A program made the position numbers and the translations under genes. From Takakia lepidozioides (Eukaryota > Streptophyta > Takakiopsida > Takakiales > Takakiaceae): a stretch of 64,000 nt of DNA. Numbering within the stretch: position 1 is the stretch's first letter; each line of letters opens with the position of its first letter. Below are positions 23,601 through 35,600 of the stretch, piece by piece. The DNA lies in NCBI GenBank assembly GCA_030704615.1, contig CM060732.1, positions 53,175,053-53,239,052 of the forward strand, written 5' to 3'. The notes under the pieces are model-generated. The model was not told where the DNA came from. It made no database searches and saw only the letters and a list, made by a program, of their open reading frames with translations.

Positions 23601-26600
23601 CAATCCTCAAGGTTTACACAAGACCAGCAAATTCTATACACGGGGTAATTGTCGTCAGATGGACAATCTGTCCCTAAGTGTGCAGAGCCTGAACGTCGTG
23701 TAACTGAAGGATTTGGTACTCTGAATGGTTTACCAATCCTCAAAGTCTACACAAGACGAGTAAAATCTATACACGGCCCAAGCAGTCAGACGGACAATCT
23801 GTCCCTAAGTGTGCGGAGCCTGTACGTCGTGTAACTGAAGGATTTGGTACCCTGAATGGTTTACCAATTCTCAAAGTTTACACAAGACGAGCAAAATCTA
23901 CACACGGGGTAACTGTCACCCCTTTGCAGAACGGTTGGCCGTCCAGGAGCAATCACAAGCTACCTAGACGACAAACAATTCATATGCAAAGGGCTGGCTT
24001 GCGGCTGGGTACTTTCAATTTCTCAGGGCTGACTAACCAAAGGAAACACCTCGAAGTGGCACAAGTTCTTCAGGCCAATAACATTCATATTTGTGCTGGT
24101 CAGGAGACATGGGAAACTCCGGATAAATTGGTTGGAGATGTCAATGGGTATAAATGGACGAATAAGATGTGTACTCTCAAGGCAGCCTCTGCCAAACGCG
24201 GCCAAAAAGGGGTTGGATTCTTTGTCCGCGATTTCTTGTTTGATAATTTTGAAATTATCAACAAGGGTTTGAGGTATGAGCATAGTATCTGGCTAAAACT
24301 GAATCTGAAGGGCGTGAATACGAAGGACCTCTTTGTGGGTTGTATATACATGCCCACAGAGGGGACCCTTAGTGTTGACGCAGACAAAGCCTTCGAAGAT
24401 GTAAAGCTGGACTGTGCTTCGTTCCTTGCCAAAGGTCAGGTGGTTCTATTGGGTGACTTCAATGAAGATCTGTCCGGTAGGGGTGCCCACTGGCCCCATT
24501 TTATTTTTTTGGGTGGTGGCTGACACCTTGGGTTACCTGCTGGATCACAACCAAAACATCAGGGGCCTCAGGATCACTAACTACATTACACGACCTAGCC
24601 GCAAAGGTCTCCATCAGGACGATATCATTGGGCCTTTTGGTGAGGACAAGCTGAATTCTAATGGCAGACGGTTAATTAACTGTCTGGAAGAGCTTCAGCT
24701 TTTGACCTTGAATAACAGGACAAGAGGTGACCAAGTGCAGTGGACTCGTGAGAAATCCCAAACTGGAGAACGTTCCATTGTGGACTATATCATAATGGAC
24801 AAAAATTTGTTTCCCCAGTGTGCCAATGTGTTGGTCGACAGAACTGATATTGGTACCTCTGACCACTTCCTGGTTTGGACTGAGATCAAAAGGTGTTTTC
24901 CCAACACCAAGAGATCTGTGAAGTGGCGCATAGAAAAATTCCATAATGAGGAGGTCAAGGCTGAGTATGTCCAGGCCTTGCAAGAGGCTCTCCCTCATTT
25001 TGTCCAATCGCTCCAAGAACTTCAGTCTCGCTCTGACAATGCAAGAAATGTTTCAAAGGTTTTGACAATGTCAACCGATGAAGTCACCACTGCACCTTTA
25101 GTAGTCTTCAGCGCTTGTACTACTACAGTATCCTTGGCAGAACTTCTAGGTCTAACAGTGAGGGGTCTTCTGCTGAATGGAGGGACACAGTTGGAAAAAC
25201 TGTTCCTATGATTCAAAACAGCCCTGATGAACTGGAGTATATTTCAATGGCTTATAACGCTCCCATTAGTTCTTCTGAGATTGTGGAAGCAATTGAATAT
25301 TTAAATGGATATAAAGCTGGTGGACCTGATGGTATTGTCAACGAGCTTATCCAGCACGGTGGCGATCCCATGATAGAGGCCCTAGTTCTCCTCTTCAACC
25401 TTATCTGGAAGACTGAAATGATCCCCTTTCGCTGGCGACAGGGGGTCATTGTCAATCTATACTCTGTCTCAGGGTGACAGAGAAGAACCGGGGAACTACC
25501 GTGGCATCACGCTCCTCAATGCTGTTGGTAAGACATTCTGCAGAGTTATAAGTACTCGTCTCGAGGCTGATCTGGAGTCTAGAGGTTGTTTCCACGAAGG
25601 CCAAGCTGGCTTTCGGCAAAACAGGGGCTGTGTGGATCATATCTTCACTCTAAGCCAGATTATCCAGGGAAAGAAAAAAGAAGGGAAACCCACTTATGTT
25701 TTTTTCCTGGATGTCAAAAAGGCTTATGACACAGTGTGGAGAGATGGCCTATGGTTCCGCCTCTGGTCTTGTGGGATCAAGGGAAAGATGTGGAGAGTTG
25801 TCCACAACTTGTATGCTCACACCAAAAGCTGTGTCACTGTTAACGGACAGAAGTCCAACTTCTTTGACATAGACCAAGGTGTAGCTCAAGGATGTACTCT
25901 CTCCCCTCTGCTCTTCAATGTTTTCATCAATCAACTCCTCGAGGATGTGGAAAGTGAGGGATTTGGGTTAAGGGTGGGTGATACCACCATACCAGCCCTT
26001 ATGTTTGCGGATGACTTCGCAGGCATAGGGGAGACTCCGACCAATCTCCAGGAGTTGATTGATTGCGCGAAGAGATACTTTGATCTTTGGGGGCTAGAGG
26101 CTAATGTCAGCAAATGTGCAGTGGTAGCATTCAACGACAGAGGAGAGGGAGGAAGTGATCTTAAGTGGCAGTGGGGTAGCCAAGAGATCCCAGTCCTCCC
26201 TTCCTACACTTACCTGAAATTGAGTTTTCCTCCAATTGTAATTGGGATGCACATATCCGGAAAGTTGTTCAAACTGGCAAGGGCAAAGCTCTGGGGCTCA
26301 CTAAATTTTTCCACTGCAGAGGGGTCAACTCTGAGGTTAAGAAAACCATGCTTTGTCGCGTTATTAGACCTGCCTTGGAGTACGGATCTGCAATATGGGT
26401 TGATAACTCCAACCAAGCTAAGTCTCTAGAATCCATTCAAGTGGGGGTGCTTACGGAGTGCATGTCGGCATGCTCCAAAACAGCCAATGTGGCTGTTCGG
26501 GGTGAGTTTAGCATTCCGTCTGTAAGCTCCCGACGAGATGAATTCAAGGTCAGATGGTGGGGTCAGCTGCAACATATGTCCAACACCAGATATCCTAAGT

Positions 26601-29600
26601 TAATCGATTCTATATCTTGGAAACAGGACCGCCCTGTCAAACAGGCTAAGTCCTGGCAGAAGAGAGTAGAAGAGATTCTCAAGGACCTGGACCTGGAACC
26701 GCAAGTATTGACCCTGCTGGCTAAATCTGACTTAGAGGCTGTAGTGTCCAAAGCCATGAGATTGTCTGATGAAAATGAAGTTAGGCAGAAAACTTCCCTG
26801 AACTTGTTTCCAGTCAGTGACATGGGGAGGACATCTTGGATGACCTCAAGGGTCTACCCACTCTCGGCACTAGACTGAAATTTAAACTCAGGGCAGGAAG
26901 CCTACCTTTGAACAGCAAACAGAAGCAGCGAGGAAAGGGAGAGTGCAATTGCCCGTTGTGTGGGCAATCTGAAGACAGTACTCATTTTCTGATACACTGT
27001 CCGGGGTTCTCTCACCAAAGAGACGCTCTCTTCAAATCTCTCAAGGGAATTGTGCCTGTACCTCTGTTTACCAACTTTGAAAGTCTCGAGGCTGAGCCAA
27101 AAGCCCAGGCCCTCCTGAGGCCTAGTTATTGGGCAAATCACACACAGCAGATTGATGCTTGTGTGAAGGGATTTCTAGAGGATATCTGGAAAACCCGGAT
27201 TAATTCTATATATGAAGGTAAGTCTTACTACCAACGTCAGCCCCTGACAGAGGTAGGTTCTGTCCCTTTTGTTTCCGCTCAAACTGGGCGCGGGGTCAAT
27301 GGCCACAAGGCTACGGCAAACAACGTCTTATGAGTACATTCTCTCGCTGGCTTTCGGCGAAACAGGGGCTGCGTGGATCATATCTTCACACTCAGCCAGA
27401 TTATCCAGGGAAGGAAAAATGAAGGGAAACCCACTTATGTCTTTTTCCTGGATGTCAAAAAGGCCTATGACACTGTGTGGAGAGACGGTCTATAGCTCCG
27501 ACTCTGGTCTTCCGGGATCAATGGAAAGATGTGGAGAATGGTCCATAACTTGTATGCTCACACTAAAAGCTGTGTCACTGTTAACGGACAGAAGTTTAAT
27601 TTCTTTGACATAGACCAAGGTATAGCTCAAGGATGTACCCTCTCCCCTCTGCTCTTCAATGTTTTCATCAATCAACTACTGGAGGATGTGGAAAGTGAGG
27701 GATTTGGGTTAAGGGTGGGTAATGCCACCATACCAGCCCTTATGTTTGCGGATGACTTCGCAGGCAAAGGGGAGACTCCTTCCAACCTCCAGGGGCTGAT
27801 AGATTGCGCGAAGAGATACTTTGATCTTTGGGTGCTACAGGCCAATGTCAGTAAATGCGCAGTGGTGGCATTCAACGACCGGGGGGAAGGAGGAGGCGAT
27901 CTCAAGTGGCAGTGGGGAAGCCAAGAGATCCCTGTTCTCCCCTCCTACACCTACCTTGGCGTTGAGTTTTCCTCCAACTGTAATTGGGAAGCACATATTC
28001 AAAGAGTGGTTCAATCTGGCAAACGCAAAGCGCTGGGTCTCCCTAAATTTTTCCACTGCAGAGGGATCAACTCTGAAGTCAAAAGAACCATGCTTTGCCG
28101 CATTATCAGGCCGGCCTTGGAGTATGCATCTGCTGTATGGGTTGATACCTCCAACCAGGCTAAGTCTCTTGAATCCATCCAGGTCGGGGTGCTCAAGGAG
28201 TGCATGTCAGCATGCTCCAAAACAGCTAATGTGGCTGTTCGGGGTGGGTTTGGCATTCCTCCCTTAAGCTCCCAACGCGATGAATTCAAAATCAGATGGT
28301 GGGGTCAGCTGCAACGTATGGCTAATACCAGATATCCTAAGTTAATCGACTCTATATCTTGGAAGCAGGACCACCCTGTCAAACAGGCTAAATCCTGGCG
28401 GAAAAGGGTAGAAGAGATTTTCAAGGATCTGAATCTTAGTCCACTAGCCATGACCCTGCTGGATAAATCTGGCTTAGAAGCTGAAGTTTCCGAAGCCATG
28501 TCTATTGCCAGGAAATTGTCTGAAGAAAATGAAGTTAGGCAGAAAACTTCCCTGAACCTGTTTCCAGTCTGTGACATGGGTGAGGACGTCATGGATGACC
28601 TCAAGGGTCTACCCACCCTCGGCACTAGACTGAAATTCAAACTCAGGGCGGGTAGCCTACCTTTGAACAACAAACAGTCGCAGAGAGGAAGGGGGATGTA
28701 AGTCCCCGTTGTGTGGGCAACCTGAAGACAATATTCACTTCCTGATTCATTGTCCTGGGTAGTCTCACCAACGGGACACCCTCTTCAATTCCATCAAGGA
28801 AATTGTGCCTGTACCTCTGTGTAACAACTTTGAAAATCTTGAGGCTGAGCCAAAAGCCCAGGCCCTTTTGGGGTCTAGCTATTGGGCAAATCACACACAT
28901 CAGATTGATGCTTGTGTGAAGGGATTTCTGGAGGATATCTGGAAGTCTCGGATCAACTGTTTATTCCAAGGCAAATCATACTACCGGCGTCAGCCCCTGA
29001 CAAAGGTAGTTTCTGTCCCTTTATGTTCCGCTCAAACTGGGCGCGGGTCAATGGCCACAAGGCTACGGCAAACAATGTCTTATGAGTACATTCTCTCTCT
29101 CTCTCGATAAGTCTTACTGCCGGCGTCAGCCCCCTGACAAAGGTAGGTTCTGTCCCTTTGTGTTCCGCTCAAACTGGGTGCGGGGTCAATGGCCACAAGG
29201 CCACGGCAAACAACGTTTTATGAGTACGTTCTCTCTCTCTCTCTCGCCTTTCTCTTGATGGTGGATAAGTTTTTGGTAACACCACTCAAGTATCACCTAA
29301 TCCCATTAGTCCATTAGCCTTCAGAACGGGATAATGGGAAACGGGTTAGGATTCTCCCTGGGTCCTAACCTAAAGCGTCAGAACCCTATATAGTTCGAAA
29401 ACCTGGCTGCTCTTCTCATTTGGAAGATGAGCTGAAGAATTCTCAAATGTTGGTTGCACTGAAGGAAGATGTTAGGATCTGATCACCAGTGGCAGCCTTG
29501 CCATTTGCTGATCCTTTTCACAAGAATACACCTACGGTATCTCTTCGTACCTACCTTGAAATAGGTAGATGGCTGCATGAAGTCACTTTGACACTATGAC

Positions 29601-32600
29601 CTCCTAGGGGCACAAGTATGAGCTTTTTGACTCCACAGAACTGCTTTAAAGAACCAATCCCCTAATTGCTGAGCTATGGCTTGTCTCATAGTGCAATTTT
29701 GCCTTCCACATGGACTCTAATAGAAGACTTCCGCTCAAACTGGCGGGGTCAATGGCCACAAGGCTACGGGAAACAACGTCTTATGAGTACATTCTAATAG
29801 AAGACTTATAGCATCAACCTTAGAAGGCTTCTAATCTACTTATGGAAACTAAGAAGGACCTTATGATCAAAGCCCGCATAATCACAAACCTGAGTTTTGC
29901 ATGGAAATAAGTGTTAAATTTGAAGGAGCAGGATCATGTCCAGATGTATGATGTCGTCAAACAAAACAGGACTAGATCCAAATGATCCAGGACGGGACAA
30001 GTCTTGACATGACTAAATCATACTCTCTCTACCTAAGTAAGTCCCACTACCAGAGTGAGCCCCTCACAAAGGTAGTATCTGTTCCCTCTGTTTCCATACA
30101 AACTGTGCACAAGGTCTATGGCCATAAGGCTACAGCAAATGACGTCTTATAAGTACGTTCTCTCTCCCACTCTATCTCTCTCTCTCTATCTCTCTCTCTC
30201 ATCCCCTCACAAGCCCAGGCCCTCCTGAGGCCTAGTTTTTGGGCAAATCACACACAGCAGATTGATGCTTGTGTGAAGGGATTTCTAGAGGATATCTGGA
30301 AAACCCGGATTAATTCTTTATATGGAGGTAAGTCTTACTACCAACGTCAGCCCCTGACAGAGGTAGGTTCTGTCCCTTTTGTTCCCGCTCAAACTGGGCG
30401 CGGGGTCAATGGCCACAAGGCTACGGCAAACAACGTCTTATGAGTACAATCTCTCTCTCTATCTATTTCATTTCATTTCATTTCTCTCTCTCTCCCTTTC
30501 TCTTTAGTACTGGGTTGCACAAAAGAAGGTACAACTATTCATAAGAGCAACTAAGCAAATAAGACTGCTACCTGTTCCAGAGAAAGGTTGAGGTCCTTTG
30601 CTATGGCAGCACACTCTGATGGAAGCATTCTGCGATCAATGCCCCCTGCCTCCACGCGCTTCATGAGCTCCGTGCGTTGTTCCAAACTCATCAATCGTAG
30701 TGAAGTCCATGAGCGCAAGCCAAACAGCTTGATACACAAAGAAGTAACAATCAGTAACTGTAATTCAGGTAGAATCGATTAGCAGTCAGCGCAGATGATG
30801 GCACCATAGTGACACCAGGAAAAATTCATTAATTTATGTGGAAACCCGCTGTGAATAATTCCACGGGCCAGTTGTAAGGCTGTAAGGAGGAGATCTCTGT
30901 CCTCTAAAACCCAAAGACAGAAGGACAGAGAAGAAGAAATACATGACGCTTATGGACAGAGAGGAAGAAGAAATCTATGATCTCCATGAGAGGCCCAGAG
31001 GACCCATCGAACACAGAAGAACAAAAATGAAGGAAAATTACACAAATTTTGTCTCCCAGAGGTACAAAAAGAAATGAAATGAAATGGTGCTTTATCTCCC
31101 AGAGGTACAAAGAGAGAGAGGAAGAAAGAGCTTTTGTAACATACACAGGGGGCCTGCCCGCCTGGGGCATAAACCAGAACAACAGGAAAAATCACATCAA
31201 AGACATCCACAAAAAGAGAGAATGTACTCATAAGCCTTTGTTAGCATTGCCATAGACCCCACCCCAGTTTGGACAGAAACATAAGGAATAGGCACTACCT
31301 TTGTGACGGGCTCCCTCCAGTAGTGTGACTTACCTTGATATAAACAATTACTTTGGGCTTTCCAGATATCCTCTAGAAAGCCCTTCACACTAGCATGTGT
31401 GTGAGCAGCCCAAACGTCACATCCCAAGAGGGCCAGGGCTTTAGATTCAGCCTTGAGATTTTGAAAGTTGGTGAACAAAGGTGCAGGAACCATGTTCTCG
31501 ATGTTCCTGAAGAGGGTCACTCTCTAGTGAGGATACCCCGAACAACGTATCAGAAAATGGATATAATATTCAGGTTGCAGGCACATCAGGCAATTACAAT
31601 CTCCTTTCCCTCTCTGCATCTGTTTATTGTTCAAATGTAGGTTCCCTGCCCTGAGTTTAAATTTCAGTCAAGTGCCGAGGGTAGTAGGCCCTTCAGATCA
31701 TCCTTAAGGTCCTTGCATTCAGGGAAGTTTTATGCCTAACTTCATTTTCATCGGACAGTCTTTGGGCATCAGACATGGCTTAGGACACAACCGCCTCCAG
31801 GTCAGTTTCATCCAGTAGGCTCAATTCTTTTGGACTAATATTCAGATACTTGAAAATCTCTTCTACCCTTTTCCACCAAGACTATTTAACAGGACGGTCT
31901 TGCTTCCATGAAATAGAGTCGGTTATCTAAGGGCATAATCCATGCAATTCAACTGACCACACTATCTGACCTTGAATTCATCACGTCGAGAGCTCAAGGG
32001 AGGTTATGCCCAACTCATCCCAAACAGCCACATTAGCAGCTCTAGAGCACACTAACATGCTTTCTTTGGGAACCACGACCTGAATGGATTCTAGAGATAT
32101 AGCATGCTTGGAGTTGTCCGCCCACACAGCAGATGCGTACTCCAAGGCAGGCCTAATAACGTTGCAAAGCAAGGTCCATTTAACTTCAGTATTAATCCCT
32201 CTGCAGCGGAAAAATCTAGTGAGTTCCAAAGCTCTGTGTTTAGCTGATGAATCACTTTTTGTATACCGTACCTGCCTACAAGTAGAAGGGGAAGTAGAAG
32301 AGATGTTCTTCAATTTCAATGTTGTTCCCAGCGCAAGCCGGGCAAGTGGGTCTCCACGTTGCAGGTTTTCACATCTACGAGAGAGAGAGAGACATGATAA
32401 AGAAATATGCCCAGGAGTTAGAGCACAACAGGGCCAGGGATGTAGCCGCGAGACTTTGAAAGATGGTGAACAGAGGTGCAGGGCCTATGGTCTTGACGTA
32501 CCTGAAAATGGTTGTTCTCACCCCAGACATTGTATCAAAAAATGGAGAGGACCTTCAGGCTAGAGAGAGAATAGTATTCGTAAGGCATGGTTTGCCGTAG

Positions 32601-35600
32601 CCTTGTGGCCAGTAGTCTAGAGAGAGACAGAGAGAATGTACTCATAAGACGTTGTTTGCCGTAGCCTAGAGAGACAGAGAGAGACAGAGAGAGACAGAGA
32701 TAGGGCTTGTCTTGTCATGACAAGAAAGGATCTGTCAAGACTTGACCAGCTCAGAAAGTTTTTTTTAAAAGAAACAAGACAAAACAGCCTTGCATTGCAA
32801 GGCACCATCACCCTTCTCCTAAACACACAGGCTTGCTCCTGATTTGTTTCACAATTGTGGGTGATTGGGGTGCGTGGTGGGGTTTGTTAGAAACCCTTCA
32901 AAATCCCCCACTTTTCTTCATAGTGACAGACATCATACTGAACAATATTCGTATTCACTGTACTGTCACACTGGGATTTCCAGAAAGCCGAAATTTGTGC
33001 TTTTTAGCATGTCAATGATCTCCAAGTCAGCCTTAACCTTTACTTAAGCAAACAAGTGCTTTAAGTATGGAGATCTCTGCCACGACATATGTCTGAGCAT
33101 AGTATTTATCTACAAGGATAATTCAGTCTCATCGAAGTAATGTCAAAACGAATACTTCCCTGAAAATCACACGTCTCAAAACTGAGATAAAACCAAGTCT
33201 TCCACCATAGCCCAAAAGGGGTGTACTTCCACCTTCAGAGCCTTCTGGTAACAGATCCCAAGGGCAGATTACTTCCGTAAAATACTTCCCTCAAGGAAAC
33301 CTGAGGCTGGCGTCAAGCGCTGTGCCATTCTGCTTAGGCAATGGCTGCCTCATGTGATAGGTGATTTCTATCATCTATCCAGTGAGTGTGCTCTGTAGCA
33401 AAACTTACACAAACAGCTTAGAAATCCATGAAAAGTGAAGGCCCTCACCTGCGCCCGTCCCAAAAACCACCACATCCAACGGAATGCGTGTTAGTGAGGA
33501 TGCGCGAGGTGAGTAGCAGGTCTTCATGCTTGCTATCACTGTCCAACATGCATTTCTAAGCAAGTGAAAGATTGCAAGAGTAATAGTAAAAGTGTGATAT
33601 TGCACAGAACCTTGAAAGTTTGAGGCAGACCAGCTGCGACGCAGCACGTATTAATTCACGTAACAAGAAGTACTTGCAAAGCACAGGTAAGGGCCAAGTG
33701 TAACTTCCTGTTCATGTCAACAGTTGAGCCAAAGCTTCCCTATAACTGCATAGGAAAGCTCGACCAGCATAATGAAGGCTAGGCTGCGCTAAAATCTTGC
33801 TAGCCGCAGCCTTGTTGAAAACTCTTGAAGGCAGAGCTCGGTGAGCTGTGTGCCCCGACACTGTCGTAGTTTCAGGTAGCAGCTTAAATTGCAGGGTTAG
33901 GGTTCTGAAACCCTAAACTTAAACCAGCACATGGGCAATAAATCCCACAATGCCCTAGGTCAGGGAATGAATTTTGCAGAAAGTGTCTACTTGTATCACT
34001 TTATCCCACCTGGAATATTCTACCCAAGATTAGAGAGAAAGAGAGAGAGAGAGAGAGACACCTCAGTTGAAATGGATACCACAAGAAAGCTACCTCAGGT
34101 ACATTGGAGCCCGGGAAGGCACGTCTTGCAATAGTGGGCATGGCCCCAGAGAAGAAGTACTCAAGCGTTTGCCAGTACGCCTCCAAGCTCTCCTTGGATG
34201 TTATGGTGAACTCATGCCTCGCTCTTGGGGTTAAGTCAAATGCATCCAAACTAAGAGAAGAGAGGGGCTGTGGTGCCGGTTCTTCAATGTAGGGTTGACT
34301 TTCCATGGCATAGGTGAGAGAAGCCTCAGGGGCAGACCGAGATGTTCTCTTCAGTTCTTCGTTTCGGTGTCCAAGTGTGCCACCCCCCATCACTAGGCGA
34401 ATCAGCTTCATTGCAAAGAATAGGTGAGTCAGCATCAGCACACAAAAAATTCACCCCCACAATATTCACCTTCCAGCATATATCCAGAGTAGCCTGAACT
34501 CAAGCTTACAACAAATGAGAATGTATGAGAAATCTCAGAGTAGCTTCAGACAAACAAAATCATCAGGCTATAAAATCACTGGACTACAAGGCTGCCTCTC
34601 GTCAGTAACGTCATTAGGGTTGACTATTGTTGACCACTGAACGAGAAGCTCTCACTACCTTAAGCCTCCGGAGCACATCAATGAGCCAAGATAGGCGGCT
34701 ACTGCCATTGCTCCCGGTGAGGGCTGAACATTCCTCTTCTGAAAGGTCACATAAGCGGAGTGCCTGCCGGCAATATGACTCCAAGTTCTCTATCTTTTTG
34801 GTCGACCCCACCACTTGCAGAAACAGCTCCAAAGGCATCGCCTGTATGCAGTAAGTATGGATCTTAGACTGCAATAATGGCATCTTTCCCGTCACACAAC
34901 TTCCAGAGAGCAACAGTAGTGACAAAAGTGCATGACAGGAGAACTCACCACAATTCAACTGAGTTTACCAGAATCTGTCCATATCAAAGGCATATCTATG
35001 TGAGAGCCTAGTACAGTGTGTTAAAAGTGGACACAGACAAAAAAAACGAGGCAGAAGAAACAAGAAAAAGGAAGGAAACAAAAAGGACATTGTCCCATAA
35101 CTTCGAGAGTGAAACAAAGAGTACAAGACAAATCAACTGTATCTTGTACAACAGTGACCAGCTGTTATAATATAACTCCCCACTGACTTCACCAGTTTCT
35201 GACAGAGGGTGCAAACATACCAAGTTCCTGTGTCAACACTGAAGAATCAGCCACAACAAATTCAAACCATAAAATAAACCACAGGTTTGAAGATATAAAA
35301 TGTACTCAGAAGACGTTGTTTGCCCTAGCCTTGTGGCCATTTATCCTGCGCCCAGTTTGAGCGGAACACAAAAGGACAGAAACTACCTTTGTCAGGGGCT
35401 GACGCCGGTAGTATGACTTAGCTTGAAACAGGCAATTGATCCGGGTTTTTCAGATATCGTCTAGAAGTCCCTTCACACAAACATCAATCTGATGTGTGTG
35501 ATTTGCCCAACAGATTTGAAGATACAGAGAAAGAGAGAGATAATGTACTCAGTAGCATTGTTTTCCATAGCCTTATGGCTGTAGGGAGAGAGTGGAGACC

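Larger units (their letters stand above)
22746..27340 (+). mobile_element. LINE-A, longest copy (reference), non-LTR retrotransposon
   Basis: This copy has a 5' untranslated region (to about 23160), an N-terminal region with a 128-bp tandem repeat, an apurinic endonuclease domain, reverse transcriptase, a C-terminal zinc cluster and a 3' untranslated region ending TTATGAGTACATT before CTCTC. Non-LTR retrotransposons move by copying their RNA directly at a nicked target. It lies in intron 12, antisense to the TFIIIC gene. Several frameshifts (near 24490, 25110-25230, 25450 and 26215) make this copy inactive. The family has no poly(A) tail that I can see. Confidence 0.88.
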
